This document shows positions 25,639 through 33,572 of a DNA stretch of 36,559 bases, piece by piece. The stretch covers positions 1 to 36,559 of the forward strand of contig NZ_QFRA01000021.1 in NCBI RefSeq assembly GCF_003243515.1. The letters run 5' to 3'. The position numbers and the translations under genes were made by a program. Within the stretch, counting starts at the first letter, position 1. Each line of letters starts with the position of its first letter. Source of the stretch: Corynebacterium kroppenstedtii (GTDB lineage: Bacteria > Actinomycetota > Actinomycetes > Mycobacteriales > Mycobacteriaceae). Under the pieces are notes generated by a model that was given only the letters and a program-made list of their open reading frames with translations, did not search any database and had not been told where the DNA came from.

Positions 25639-26853
25639 ATGTCTGATTCCCACGCCTCATGCCAGCCCAGCCCAGACGACGTCGTCGTTGTGGGGGCGAA
25701 GCGAACCCCGCAGGGGAAATTACTGGGATCCTTGGCGTCGCAAACGTCGGTTGACCTCGGTGCTGCGGCGGTGTCGTCGGCACTGAAAGACTCCGGTGTC
25801 GCCAGCGGGGACGTGGATTGTGTCGTGATGGGGCAGGTTCTGCTGGCGGGGGCGGGGCAGAATCCGGCCCGCCAGGTGGCGGTGAAGTCTGGTATTCCGC
25901 TGGATGTTCCGGCCGAGATCGTCAACAAGGTGTGCTTGTCCGGCCTGGACGCGATTATTCACGCAACGCGGATGATTCGCGTGGGGGACGCATCGATCGT
26001 CGTCGCCGGAGGTATGGAGTCCATGACGAACGCTCCCCTTATTGCTGCGGGCGTGCGTCAGGGGAAGACATATGGTGATTTACGGCTTGTCGACGCGATT
26101 AACCGCGACGGCCTTCACGACGCCGTGAGCGGGAAAACGATGGGGGAGGAGACTGACCGGGGGAATCAGGATCGTGGGATTACCCGCGAAGAGCAGGACC
26201 ATATTGCGGCCCTGTCCCACCAGCGTGCTGAGAAAGCGCGAGATGAGGGGCTGTTTGATGATGAGATTGTTCCGATAGAGATCCCGCAGCGTAAGGGTGA
26301 TCCCGTCGTGGTTCGGGCCGATGAGGGCATTAGGCCGGGGACGACGGAAGAGGGATTATCGCGGCTTCGTCCTGCTTTCCTGGAGGACGGGACGATTACC
26401 GCGGCGAGCTCATCGCAAATTTCCGACGGGGCTGCAGCTGTCGTGCTGACCACCCGTGAAGAGGCTGAGAAGAGGGGGCTCCGGGTTCTGGCTGTTATTG
26501 GGCAGTATGGCCAAACGGCGGGCCCGGATACGACGCAGTTGCATTCTCAACCGTCACGGGCGTTGAAAGCTGCGCTTGACCGTTCAGGGTGGGCGGTTGA
26601 TGATCTCGATGTTATTGAGATTAATGAAGCATTCGCTGCAGTTGTTGCCCAGTCCATTAAGGATCTTGGGGTGGACATGGACCGCGTCAATGTCAATGGT
26701 GGCGGTATTGCTGTGGGGCATCCAGTTGGGGCCTCGGGAGCACGGCTGGTTGTTCATATGGCCCATGAGCTAGGCAGACGAGGTGGCGGGCGTGCTGGTG
26801 TTAGTTTGTGTGGCGGCGGTGGCCAGGGTGATGCATTGACGCTGTGGGCGTAA
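25639..26853 (+). CDS. Acetyl-CoA C-acetyltransferase (thiolase)
   Basis: Condenses two acetyl-CoA to acetoacetyl-CoA or runs the reverse thiolysis. The product has 404 residues from ATG 25639, with GGAGG four bases upstream. The nucleophilic cysteine is residue 99 in VNKVCLSGLDAI. The histidine is residue 361 in GGIAVGHPVGASGARL. The second cysteine is residue 391 in SLCGGGGQGDAL. NEAFAAVVAQS gives the usual Asn-Glu-Ala-Phe. The KVCLSG variant is that of actinobacterial acetyl-CoA acetyltransferases (FadA4-like). Single gene, 136 bases downstream of purH and convergent with the RDD gene. Confidence 0.95.
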   Translation: MSDSHASCQPSPDDVVVVGAKRTPQGKLLGSLASQTSVDLGAAAVSSALKDSGVASGDVDCVVMGQVLLAGAGQNPARQVAVKSGIPLDVPAEIVNKVCLSGLDAIIHATRMIRVGDASIVVAGGMESMTNAPLIAAGVRQGKTYGDLRLVDAINRDGLHDAVSGKTMGEETDRGNQDRGITREEQDHIAALSHQRAEKARDEGLFDDEIVPIEIPQRKGDPVVVRADEGIRPGTTEEGLSRLRPAFLEDGTITAASSSQISDGAAAVVLTTREEAEKRGLRVLAVIGQYGQTAGPDTTQLHSQPSRALKAALDRSGWAVDDLDVIEINEAFAAVVAQSIKDLGVDMDRVNVNGGGIAVGHPVGASGARLVVHMAHELGRRGGGRAGVSLCGGGGQGDALTLWA

Positions 26854-26883
26854 AGTGCAGAACCGCCGATCGCGTGTGCGTAA

Positions 26884-26913
26884 AGGCGCTTATTCTAGTT
26901 AAAGTAAGCGCCT
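26884..26913. terminator. Hairpin between convergent thiolase and RDD genes
   Basis: AGGCGCTTA and TAAGCGCCT form a nine-base perfect stem with a 12-base loop. The TAG stop of the RDD gene (26895-26897) falls inside the loop. There is no T-run, so terminator function is likely but not certain. Confidence 0.5.
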
Positions 26914-27431
26914 GCCCAGTGATCAAGGAATGATCGATTGTTTCTATCTCGGTAAATAGAAATCATCAGTGCAATAATCCATATGTATATAAGTGTTTCT
27001 GGGCCTACGCTCCCGACACTGAGTTGGAATTGGGGATAGTTATACGCTGGGGCGAGAGTTGGTCCGAATGCTAGCCAGTAGAAGTTGCGTTTCCATGCCC
27101 GGGCGTAGCCTAGCCGGCCACCCGTTTCGGTGGTGACTTTGATGCCGACGGTGGCCTTTCCTAAGGTTCCGTTGGCATGTGCGTCCATGAGGAATCTGTA
27201 TAGGAAAAACAGGATGCTCGCTGCGGCTAGTGTTATCCAGTATTGAGCTGTTTTATCCGTTACCACCTGGTTTATTCCCCGCTGTGCAAAGAGAATCACG
27301 ATTGCGAACAAGCAGGTGTCGAAAAAGTAGCCAAGGCCACGTCTAATTAAACCTGCCGGGGCTGTGTGGTGTCCGCGGGTATCATGTAGCTCTGAATCTG
27401 TCGAATGGTTGGGAGTCATAGTCGTACTCAT
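26895..27431 (-). CDS. RDD-family membrane protein
   Basis: The product has 178 residues. After a polar head of about 28 residues come the RDD landmarks: LIRRGLGYFFDTCLFAIVIL (Arg and Asp in the first helix), a second helix ITLAAASILFFLYRFLMDA, NGTLGKATVGIKVTTETGGR (the GK..GI+v motif), and the third helix with the closing DRNNRSFLDHWAGAYFN (second Asp). RDD proteins are short membrane proteins; some act as Na+/H+ antiporters, but the role here is unknown. ATG 27431, monocistronic; the gene's stop lies in a hairpin shared with the thiolase. Confidence 0.9.
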   Translation of the reverse strand: MSTTMTPNHSTDSELHDTRGHHTAPAGLIRRGLGYFFDTCLFAIVILFAQRGINQVVTDKTAQYWITLAAASILFFLYRFLMDAHANGTLGKATVGIKVTTETGGRLGYARAWKRNFYWLAFGPTLAPAYNYPQFQLSVGSVGPETLIYIWIIALMISIYRDRNNRSFLDHWAGAYFN

Positions 27432-27580
27432 TTCGTTGTGTATGGCGATTCTGAACCAGGGATACGGGCAATTCTGTCCGCGGAGGGGACTCTCAATCAG
27501 AGGTGCGGGCTATAAATCTCAGCGATAAGTCTAGCAAAATAGTAGGTACGGGACCAGGGTTGTCAGTAGCATAATGAGCT

Positions 27581-28501
27581 ATGACGCAGACTAATCAGAG
27601 CGCTCCCACAGGAGGAACCACCAGCGTAGGCCACCCTTCACCCCATCGACGGTGGACCCCCGCAGGGCCGGCCATTCTTTTTGTCCCCGCCGACCGTCCT
27701 GAGCGGTTCGCCAAGGCAGCAGCCCGCTCTGACGTCGTCATTCTCGATTTCGAGGACGGTGCTGGTCGTGACTCATTTGACGAGGCCCGCACCAACATCG
27801 TGAACAGTGATCTCGATCCAACGACGACGATTGTCCGCGTCCACTCAGCGGATTCGGATCTTTTCGACGGTGACATCGACATGGTGGCGAAGACGCCGTA
27901 CACCACCATGATGGTTCCTAAGGTTGACCAGCCGTTGCCAGATGTGCTGGCAGGTTACGACGTGATCGCGATGCTGGAGTCCCCGTCGGGAATTATGAAT
28001 GCGCGTGACATCGCGCACCAAGAGTTCGTCGACGGTTTGCTGTGGGGGGCGGAGGATTTCACGGCGTCGCTCGGCGGCGTGTATAGCCGGCTGCAGCGGG
28101 ATGAACGAGGGTGGGAATCTGACCGAGGTTCAGCCGAGGGCCCATACCGCACGACGGTGAATTACCTGCGCACCCAGACGTTACTGCACGCCGCGGAGGC
28201 GGGGATTGTTGCCCTCGATGCAGTTTTTGCCGACATTCACGACGCCGACGGGTTACGCGATGAAGCGCTTGACGCTGCTCGGATTGGGTTCGCGGCGACG
28301 GCGTGTATCCACCCAGCCCAGGTTCCGGTTATCCGTGACGCGTATCGGCCGAGTGAGGAGCAAGTGAAAATGGCTCGACGGATCGTCCGCGAGTCTGTTG
28401 ATCACCCGGGCGCGTTAAACATCGATGGGAAAATGGTCGACGCACCGCTGTTCCGGCAGGCGAAAGTACTAGCTGCTCGGGCAGATGCGCTAGGTATGTG
28501 A
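27581..28501 (+). CDS. citE: CitE-like HpcH/HpaI aldolase-family lyase
   Basis: The product has 306 residues. TIM-barrel features of the citrate-lyase-beta/malyl-CoA-lyase family are complete: ILFVPADRPERFAKA, VVILDFEDGAGRDSFDEAR, IVRVHSADSDLF, MMVPKVDQPLP, AMLESPSGIMNARDI (metal-binding Glu), LLWGAEDFTASLGG (metal-binding Asp) and CIHPAQVPVI near the end. Without citD and citF partners it is not part of citrate lyase; stand-alone actinobacterial CitE-like enzymes cleave or make acyl-CoA thioesters of malate type, and the substrate here is open. ATG 27581 lacks a ribosome site; CATAAT lies five bases upstream, so the transcript may be leaderless. Position between purH and rpsR fits the genus. 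Confidence 0.85.
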   Translation: MTQTNQSAPTGGTTSVGHPSPHRRWTPAGPAILFVPADRPERFAKAAARSDVVILDFEDGAGRDSFDEARTNIVNSDLDPTTTIVRVHSADSDLFDGDIDMVAKTPYTTMMVPKVDQPLPDVLAGYDVIAMLESPSGIMNARDIAHQEFVDGLLWGAEDFTASLGGVYSRLQRDERGWESDRGSAEGPYRTTVNYLRTQTLLHAAEAGIVALDAVFADIHDADGLRDEALDAARIGFAATACIHPAQVPVIRDAYRPSEEQVKMARRIVRESVDHPGALNIDGKMVDAPLFRQAKVLAARADALGM

Positions 28502-28547
28502 GGTGTTTCGTTCCGCGCCGGGCTGTGACCGACCAGTGGCCGGCCTA

Positions 28548-29528
28548 TTACGTAAAGACCAGCGCGAGCAGCATAATCATGATGAAGGACGCTGCTGTGG
28601 TGATCACACCGGCGTCCCGCGCAAGGATTAAACCTCGCCCATATCGGGTGGCGTAGGTGTACACATTCTGTGCCGTCGGCAGTGTTGCGACGACGCAGGC
28701 CGCGAATAATGCGTGTCCCGTCATCCCGAAAACAAAGTGCGCGATAAGGAAAGCCGCCAAAGGCTGGCCAATGATTTTTGTGGCCGACGCGACGCCCACC
28801 TCGAGCCTGGGGGACGTTGAGGGATCAAGCACTTTCTGCCCTGCCAGCGACATTCCGAACGCGATGAGCGCCACCGGAACCGCCGACTGCCCGATGAGAT
28901 GAATCGGTTCGACAATGGGGTGAGGGACTGAGACCCCAGCATGGGCGTGAAGGATCGATATCACGAGCCCCGTCAGCGCACCGAGCAGCATCGGGTTCTT
29001 AAACGGAGTGATGAACAAACTCCGAGTGTTCACGCGGCCGGCTCGGCCATCCGCGTGTGCTTCCTTGGCGGTCACGACGTCGAGAATCGCGAGGACGATG
29101 GGTCCATAGAACGCTATTTGGAACAACAGCGTCGGCACGACCACTGTGCTATCGCCGACGACGTGGGCGGCGACGGGTATCCCCAAGTTAGAGGCGTTGC
29201 AGTAGGAGCTAGCTAAGCCGCCGACGGCGGATTCGTGAATGGGGCGGTGGAGGGCGGTTCGCACCCATAGGAAGTAGATCAGCCCGATCACTAGTGCGGA
29301 GCCGCTGGCGACCGCTAGTTGCGGGCCGAGGACGTCGAGCGGGTCGGTGACGTAGAGCTTGTCCAGGAGGAGGGCTGGTGTCGCAAGGAAGTACACGTAC
29401 ATCTGGAGCGTGAATTGCGCGTGCTTGCCCAGGAGATTGGCTTTGCCAACGAAGAATCCTATCGCGATGACGATGGCGATGGTTGCGAAGCCGGATAGTA
29501 CTTGGGGCACGTTCGGAGCCTCACTCAC
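28548..29528 (-). CDS. AEC-family (auxin efflux carrier-type) permease
   Basis: The product has 326 residues from GTG 29528, without a clear ribosome site. About ten hydrophobic helices in two halves are visible, with AEC landmarks SSYCNASNLGIPVAAHVVGD in the first half and ALIAFGMSLAGQKV plus ATLPTAQNVYTYATRYGRG in the second (the conserved polar Asn crossover regions). Bacterial relatives move malonate, malate or other carboxylates; its neighbour, a CitE-like lyase, makes an organic acid a reasonable but unproven guess. Convergent with citE. Confidence 0.88.
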   Translation of the reverse strand: MSEAPNVPQVLSGFATIAIVIAIGFFVGKANLLGKHAQFTLQMYVYFLATPALLLDKLYVTDPLDVLGPQLAVASGSALVIGLIYFLWVRTALHRPIHESAVGGLASSYCNASNLGIPVAAHVVGDSTVVVPTLLFQIAFYGPIVLAILDVVTAKEAHADGRAGRVNTRSLFITPFKNPMLLGALTGLVISILHAHAGVSVPHPIVEPIHLIGQSAVPVALIAFGMSLAGQKVLDPSTSPRLEVGVASATKIIGQPLAAFLIAHFVFGMTGHALFAACVVATLPTAQNVYTYATRYGRGLILARDAGVITTAASFIMIMLLALVFT

Positions 29529-29541
29529 TGGTGGATAAGCG

Positions 29542-29573
29542 AAAACCGCTCCTCGGTAGGTACCGGGAGCGGT
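29542..29573 (-). terminator. Probable terminator of the rpmB-rpmG-rpsN-rpsR operon
   Basis: ACCGCTCC (29545-29552) pairs with GGAGCGGT (29566-29573); read on the minus strand the stem is followed by TTTTC. It is about 145 bases downstream of the rpsR stop. The T-run is short. Confidence 0.6.
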
Positions 29574-29716
29574 GAATGTCGAAACCTGCTGTTATCGCTT
29601 CCAAATGTTCACGCCGTTGGCCTTCGACGGACCGGGGGCCCCTCGAAACACCACTAGGTTCTTACCTGCAGCGCTGATCCCGGGAAAATTACCCAAGACC
29701 AAGTGCTCAGGGCGAC

Positions 29717-29965
29717 TTAGCGGCTGGTGAACGGGAGGAGAGCCATTTCGCGTGCGTTCTTCACGGCAGTTGCCACCTGACGCTGCTGCTGCGGAGTCAG
29801 GCCGGTAACGCGACGCGACCGGATCTTGCCACGCTCAGAAATGAACGTACGCAGAGTTTCGATGTCCTTGTAGTCGACGGCCTTGATGCCGCGGGCTTTC
29901 AAGGGGTTCTTCTTGGGACGGCGGGTTGATTCAACCCGGACCTTTTTAGAGTTGTTGCGCTTCAT
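29717..29965 (-). CDS. rpsR: Ribosomal protein bS18
   Basis: Small-subunit protein that sits with bS6 on the platform. From ATG 29965, with GAGGAG in front, the product has 82 residues; the frame is open a few codons upstream, but those are not used. Family sequence: IKAVDYKDIETLRTFISERGKIRSRRVTGL and QQRQVATAVKNAREMALLPF. It contains no cysteine. Last gene of the four-gene minus-strand operon, 11 bases after rpsN. Confidence 0.96.
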   Translation of the reverse strand: MKRNNSKKVRVESTRRPKKNPLKARGIKAVDYKDIETLRTFISERGKIRSRRVTGLTPQQQRQVATAVKNAREMALLPFTSR

Positions 29966-29976
29966 ACTGCTACTCC

Positions 29977-30282
29977 TCACCAGCTGGACTTGCGGACGCC
30001 TGGGAGCTCACCGCGGTGTGCCATTTCACGAACCCGAACACGGGACAGACCGAACTTGCGCAGGTAGCCACGGGGGCGACCATCAGCAGAGTCACGGTTA
30101 CGAACCCTCACCGGGGAAGCGTCGCGGGGCTGGCGGTTCAGCTCGTACTGAGCCTCCATGCGGTCTTCGTCAGGGGTGGCCGGGTTCTTGATGATGGCCT
30201 TGAGTTCCTGACGACGCTGAGCGTAGCGTGCAACGATTTCTTTGCGCTGCTCGTTCTTCGCAATCTTAGATTTCTTAGCCAT
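29977..30282 (-). CDS. rpsN: Ribosomal protein uS14, zinc-independent long form
   Basis: The product has 101 residues, the long C-minus class of uS14: MAKKSKIAKNEQRKEIVARY, NRDSADGRPRGYLRKFGLSR and REMAHRGELPGVRKSSW. The Cys-x-x-Cys zinc ribbon of the short form is absent. In mycobacteria the corresponding paralogue (rpsN2) lies in a zinc-repressed operon with rpmB2, rpmG1 and rpsR2. Two bases separate it from the upstream rpmG stop. Confidence 0.97.
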   Translation of the reverse strand: MAKKSKIAKNEQRKEIVARYAQRRQELKAIIKNPATPDEDRMEAQYELNRQPRDASPVRVRNRDSADGRPRGYLRKFGLSRVRVREMAHRGELPGVRKSSW

Positions 30283-30284
30283 TC

Positions 30285-30449
30285 TTAGCGCTCCTCGCGG
30301 AATTCAACATGCTTGCGCGCGATCGGATCGAACTTCTTCAAAGTGATGCGATCCGGGTTATTGCGCTTGTTCTTGCGGGTGACGTACGTGTAGCCGGTGC
30401 CCGCAGTGGACTTCAGCTTGATGATTGGGCGAATGTCATTTCGTGCCAT
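30285..30449 (-). CDS. rpmG: Ribosomal protein bL33, cysteine-free
   Basis: The product has 54 residues and begins MARNDIRPIIKLKSTAGTGY. TYVTRKNKRNNPDRITLKKF and DPIARKHVEFREER complete it. The two CxxC pairs of zinc-binding bL33 are absent. The ATG shares its A with the TAA stop of rpmB (TAATG, 30449), a one-base overlap, so translation is coupled. Confidence 0.96.
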   Translation of the reverse strand: MARNDIRPIIKLKSTAGTGYTYVTRKNKRNNPDRITLKKFDPIARKHVEFREER

Positions 30450-30685
30450 TAAATCTTCTCCCCACGTGCGCGGAGCTTCGCCACGACAGATTCAATTCCG
30501 TAGCGGTCGATGGTTTTCAGGCCCTTGGTGGACACGTTCAACGTGATCGTGCGTCCTTCAGAGGGCAAGTAGAACGAACGACGCTGGATATTTGGGTTCC
30601 AACGACGGTTCGTGCGGCGGTGCGAGTGCGAGACGGACTTACCGAAGCTCGGTTTCCGTCCCGTGACTTGGCAATATGCCGACAT
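30449..30685 (-). CDS. rpmB: Ribosomal protein bL28, zinc-independent type
   Basis: The product has 78 residues from ATG 30685, with the strong ribosome site GGAAGGAG upstream. It begins MSAYCQVTGRKPSFGKSVSH and ends with the long C-terminus (YLPSEGRTITLNVSTKGLKT...) that replaces the cysteine pairs of the zinc form; only one Cys remains. The sequence type matches mycobacterial RpmB2. First gene of the rpmB-rpmG-rpsN-rpsR operon. Confidence 0.96.
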   Translation of the reverse strand: MSAYCQVTGRKPSFGKSVSHSHRRTNRRWNPNIQRRSFYLPSEGRTITLNVSTKGLKTIDRYGIESVVAKLRARGEKI

Positions 30686-31262
30686 GGGCTTCTCCTTCCG
30701 CCCACCATGGGATCTGCAAAGCACCAACCGTTTTCCTTCGACGGGGGAAATACATTTTCTTCGACACTAAAAATGCAGGTTAAAGCGTTAAGATGCCTAG
30801 CTAGTGGGCGATGACGTTTGCTTTTCGACAACAGCGTCTTGACACCTTACCGTCCTCGGCGAGGATTCCCAAATCTTTGGGCCTTTACGTGCTGGTTAGC
30901 GCCAATTTCATAGTTAAGGCCTAAATCTGTATGATGGGCCGATGCATGTGCGCCGGAGGTGTGTCGCACTGTTACCCTCTTCCCCTTCACGGGTCGTTTA
31001 TGCCTGTCAACGCTCGTCGTTGATGGCAGGACAGTCCCGTGGGCCGGCTGATATCCAGGCGCGGTTATCCATCAACTTTATGGTTAGGTACGAGGACTCA
31101 GCGCGCGACCGGTGCAAGGTGCTGAGCCAGCTTCATTCGCGACGCGTGTTGCAATAGGCTGCCGTTCCGCCGTCGAGGGTGGTCGAAAGATGCCGTTATG
31201 AAGCAAGTCAGCACAAGCAGCACGCCAGACTAGCATTGTCCATGTTCTGTTAAAGGATAACG
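30686..31262. promoter_or_regulatory. Long divergent region between rpmB and rpmE
   Basis: This 577-base gap carries promoters for both ribosomal-protein units. A perfect inverted repeat CCCAAA-TC-TTTGGG lies at about 30869-30882. A strong plus-strand -10 (TATGAT, 30930-30935) is followed six bases later by ATG 30942, which opens a 71-codon Arg-rich frame ending at 31157. That could be a leaderless small gene, a leader, or chance. A second possible -10 (TAGCAT) sits near 31232, close to rpmE. I looked for a palindromic Zur box of the TGAAAATnATTTTCA kind and saw none. Confidence 0.45.
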
Positions 31263-31526
31263 ATGAAGAAGAATATTCATCCGGATTACCACCCGGTTGT
31301 CTTCAAGGATGCCAGCACCGGCCACCAGTTCTTGACTCGGTCCACTGCGACGTCAGATCGGACTGTGGAATGGGAAGATGGCAACGAATACCCGCTGATC
31401 GTCGTCGACGTCACCAGCGAGTCTCACCCCTTCTGGACGGGTGCACAGCGTGTGATGGACACCGCTGGTCGCGTCGAGAAGTTCCAGCGTCGTTACGGCA
31501 ACCGCCTGCGTCGCGCGAAGAAGTAA
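31263..31526 (+). CDS. rpmE2: Ribosomal protein bL31, type B (zinc-independent)
   Basis: The product has 87 residues; AAAGGA precedes ATG 31263. Type B features are MKKNIHPDYHPVVFKDASTG, FLTRSTATSDRTVEWEDGNE, YPLIVVDVTSESHPFWTGAQ and the C-terminal VEKFQRRYGNRL. No cysteine is present, so this is the version that needs no zinc. It is followed 89 bases later by rpmF on the same strand. Confidence 0.97.
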   Translation: MKKNIHPDYHPVVFKDASTGHQFLTRSTATSDRTVEWEDGNEYPLIVVDVTSESHPFWTGAQRVMDTAGRVEKFQRRYGNRLRRAKK

Positions 31527-31615
31527 GACGTCAATCCGTCACCATTCATTTTCACTATTCTCACAGTGATCATGCCTGGCTCGCGATGTGTTTGAGCAAG
31601 GCTTAGGAGGAAACC

Positions 31616-31783
31616 ATGGCAGTACCGAAGCGACGTATGTCTCGCGCCAACACTCACACCCGTCGGTCCCAGTGGAAGGCCAACAACGCGCCTCTGCAGG
31701 AGGTTCGGGTTAACGGCAACACCACTCGGTTGCCGCGCCGGTTGGTCAAGGCCGCTCAGCTCGGCCTGGTTGAGACTGACTAG
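31616..31783 (+). CDS. rpmF: Ribosomal protein bL32, cysteine-free
   Basis: The product has 55 residues: MAVPKRRMSRANTHTRRSQW at the start, then EVRVNGNTTRLPRRLVKAAQ and LGLVETD at the end. GGAGG lies six bases before ATG 31616. The Cys-containing zinc site of many bL32 proteins is missing. Probably co-transcribed with rpmE2; a strong terminator follows. Confidence 0.95.
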   Translation: MAVPKRRMSRANTHTRRSQWKANNAPLQEVRVNGNTTRLPRRLVKAAQLGLVETD

Positions 31784-31799
31784 TAGTAACAACCTCATG

Positions 31800-31838
31800 T
31801 CCCGTGATTGGAGCTTCGGTTCCATCACGGGATTTTTA
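31800..31838 (+). terminator. Strong intrinsic terminator after rpmF
   Basis: TCCCGTGAT (31800-31808) and ATCACGGGA (31824-31832) form a perfect nine-base stem that can extend by TGGA/TTCC pairing around a GCTTCGG loop, followed by TTTTTATT. Confidence 0.92.
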
Positions 31839-31918
31839 TTAGGGGCGCTGAGGGTTCACAGCCAAATTTCAGGTGACTCAAAGCGCGCGACGTGCATAGT
31901 GAGCAAGAGTGATAAACC

Positions 31919-33331
31919 ATGAGCGACGAAAATCAGCGATCCGCATGGGAGATCGATCCATCCTCCGACGATTCATCTAGCAACAACTCCGTTCATCATG
32001 ATCGTGAACACGAGATTCACGCTCCACGAAGCGATCGAGAATCTTCTTTTGAGAGCACCCAAACCGGGTTCTCGTCAACCCCCTCAGCTCATGCCACAGG
32101 CTCTGACCAGTTCGGGATGCCTGGTCAGCCTTCAGGTTCGAACCAATTCGTAGATCCCAACCAATCAGCAGGCTTTGGGCAGCCCACCGGAGTGATGCAA
32201 GCTTCACGTCAGTCGCCACAGAAGACTAAGCGCTTTAGTACGCCAGCGGTGGCGGCTTTAATTCTCGCTGCCGCGGTCGCGTCGGGAGCGGTGACAGGCA
32301 CGGTGGTGAGCAATCGGGATTCGGGCTCATCGTCTGACAATTCGTCGGCAGTATCCGCGTTGAAAGCGTCGCCGGCTAAGACGAAGAACGTCGACACTAA
32401 TGGTTCTGTGCAATCAGTTGCTCAGAAAGTCTTGCCTTCTGTGGTTTCTATTACTGTCGAAGCCGGCAATTCGGGGGATACAGGCTCGGGCTCAATCATT
32501 AGCGAAGACGGAACGATTATAACGAATAACCACGTTATTGCTGGTGCAGCTAATGGTGGAAAGATTTCCGTAACATTAAATGACGGAACGACGTACCCCG
32601 CAGACATTGTTGCGCGTGACCCCGAAACTGATATCGCGGTCATTAAAGCTCAAGGGGCGTCGGATTTGACCCCGATTTCCTTGGGGGATTCGTCCAAACT
32701 TGAGGTTGGGCAGGAAGTCGTTGCTGTTGGTTCTCCCTTGGGATTGGATGCCACGGTGACCAGTGGCATTATTTCCGCTCAAAATCGCCCCGTGCAGGCG
32801 TCCTCAGAGTCATCTGACCAGTCCACTCTTATCGACGCTATTCAGACAGACGCTGCGATTAACCCCGGTAACTCCGGTGGTGCACTGGTCGATATGGATG
32901 GAAACCTTATTGGCATCCCGTCGGTGATCGCGTCACTGGGCTCGAGCTCTATGTCTCAGGGGTCTGGTTCAATTGGTTTGGGCTTCGCTATCCCCATTGA
33001 CCAGGCGCGTGACATTGCTGAGCAACTTATTAAGAACGGTAAAGTTCAGCACCCTGTTATTGGCGTTCAAGTTGCTAAGGAATCCACAGCGCATGGGGCT
33101 GTCATCGTTGATGTTCCCAGCGATAGCGACGCCGCCAAAGCGGGGCTGAAACGGGGTGACGTCGTTACTAAAGTTGACGGCCGAACCATTGATTCAGGGT
33201 TATCTCTGATTGCGGCGATTCGCTCGCATAAGGTGGGCGATACAGTCAAGATGGAAGTGACTAATCAGGACGGGAAAGACGCCCGAGAAATCACCATGAC
33301 CCTGAGTTCACAAGAGACTTCAGGGGAATAA
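31919..33331 (+). CDS. htrA: Membrane-anchored HtrA/DegP-type serine protease with PDZ domain
   Basis: Envelope quality-control protease; 470 residues. Residues 1 to about 100 are a disordered Ser/Gln/Gly-rich cytoplasmic head. One membrane helix (about 106-130, TPAVAALILAAAVASGAVTG) anchors it. The trypsin-like domain follows with the catalytic triad His205 (TNNHVIAG), Asp238 (ETDIAVIK) and Ser319 (NPGNSGGAL). A C-terminal PDZ domain (about 375-465, HGAVIVDVPSDSDAAKAGLK and GDVVTKVDGRTIDSG) should sense misfolded termini. All catalytic residues are present. Single gene; hairpins follow its stop. Confidence 0.95.
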   Translation: MSDENQRSAWEIDPSSDDSSSNNSVHHDREHEIHAPRSDRESSFESTQTGFSSTPSAHATGSDQFGMPGQPSGSNQFVDPNQSAGFGQPTGVMQASRQSPQKTKRFSTPAVAALILAAAVASGAVTGTVVSNRDSGSSSDNSSAVSALKASPAKTKNVDTNGSVQSVAQKVLPSVVSITVEAGNSGDTGSGSIISEDGTIITNNHVIAGAANGGKISVTLNDGTTYPADIVARDPETDIAVIKAQGASDLTPISLGDSSKLEVGQEVVAVGSPLGLDATVTSGIISAQNRPVQASSESSDQSTLIDAIQTDAAINPGNSGGALVDMDGNLIGIPSVIASLGSSSMSQGSGSIGLGFAIPIDQARDIAEQLIKNGKVQHPVIGVQVAKESTAHGAVIVDVPSDSDAAKAGLKRGDVVTKVDGRTIDSGLSLIAAIRSHKVGDTVKMEVTNQDGKDAREITMTLSSQETSGE

Positions 33332-33337
33332 AAGCAC

Positions 33338-33463
33338 TGCTCAGCCACTATCGCGTCGGGACTTGATGATGGCTGGGCACTCCCCATATGGGGCTTCTAT
33401 TGACTAGGTGCCGGGTAGCTGGTGAAGTGTAAGGAAAATAGTTTTATTGCCCCGCGCTTCACC
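33338..33463 (+). terminator. Cluster of inverted repeats after htrA
   Basis: TGCTCAGCCA (33338-33347) and TGGCTGGGCA (33370-33379) match at 9 of 10 positions. CCCC-ATAT-GGGG (33382-33393) is followed by CTTCTATT. GGTGAAG and CTTCACC (33421-33427 and 33457-33463) bracket an AT-rich segment. The first two probably end htrA transcription. The third lies upstream of mog and may be unrelated. Confidence 0.5.
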
Positions 33464-33572
33464 GTCGGAACTTAAAGTTAATAGCAAGGTGATCAGTTCA
33501 AGCCTCTAACCCCGGTAACCGGCGACGTTTTCCCTGTAGAAGTCTTTATCCTGTAGAAAAGGAGACAATCCA

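Noticed and set aside
30686..31262. A Zur operator controlling the zinc-free ribosomal proteins.
   Set aside because: No TGAAAAT-ATTTTCA-like palindrome was found by eye; a matrix scan would be needed to exclude a divergent site.
33332..33572. A molybdenum-cofactor riboswitch upstream of mog.
   Set aside because: The inverted repeats look like terminators of htrA and do not form the expected conserved core.
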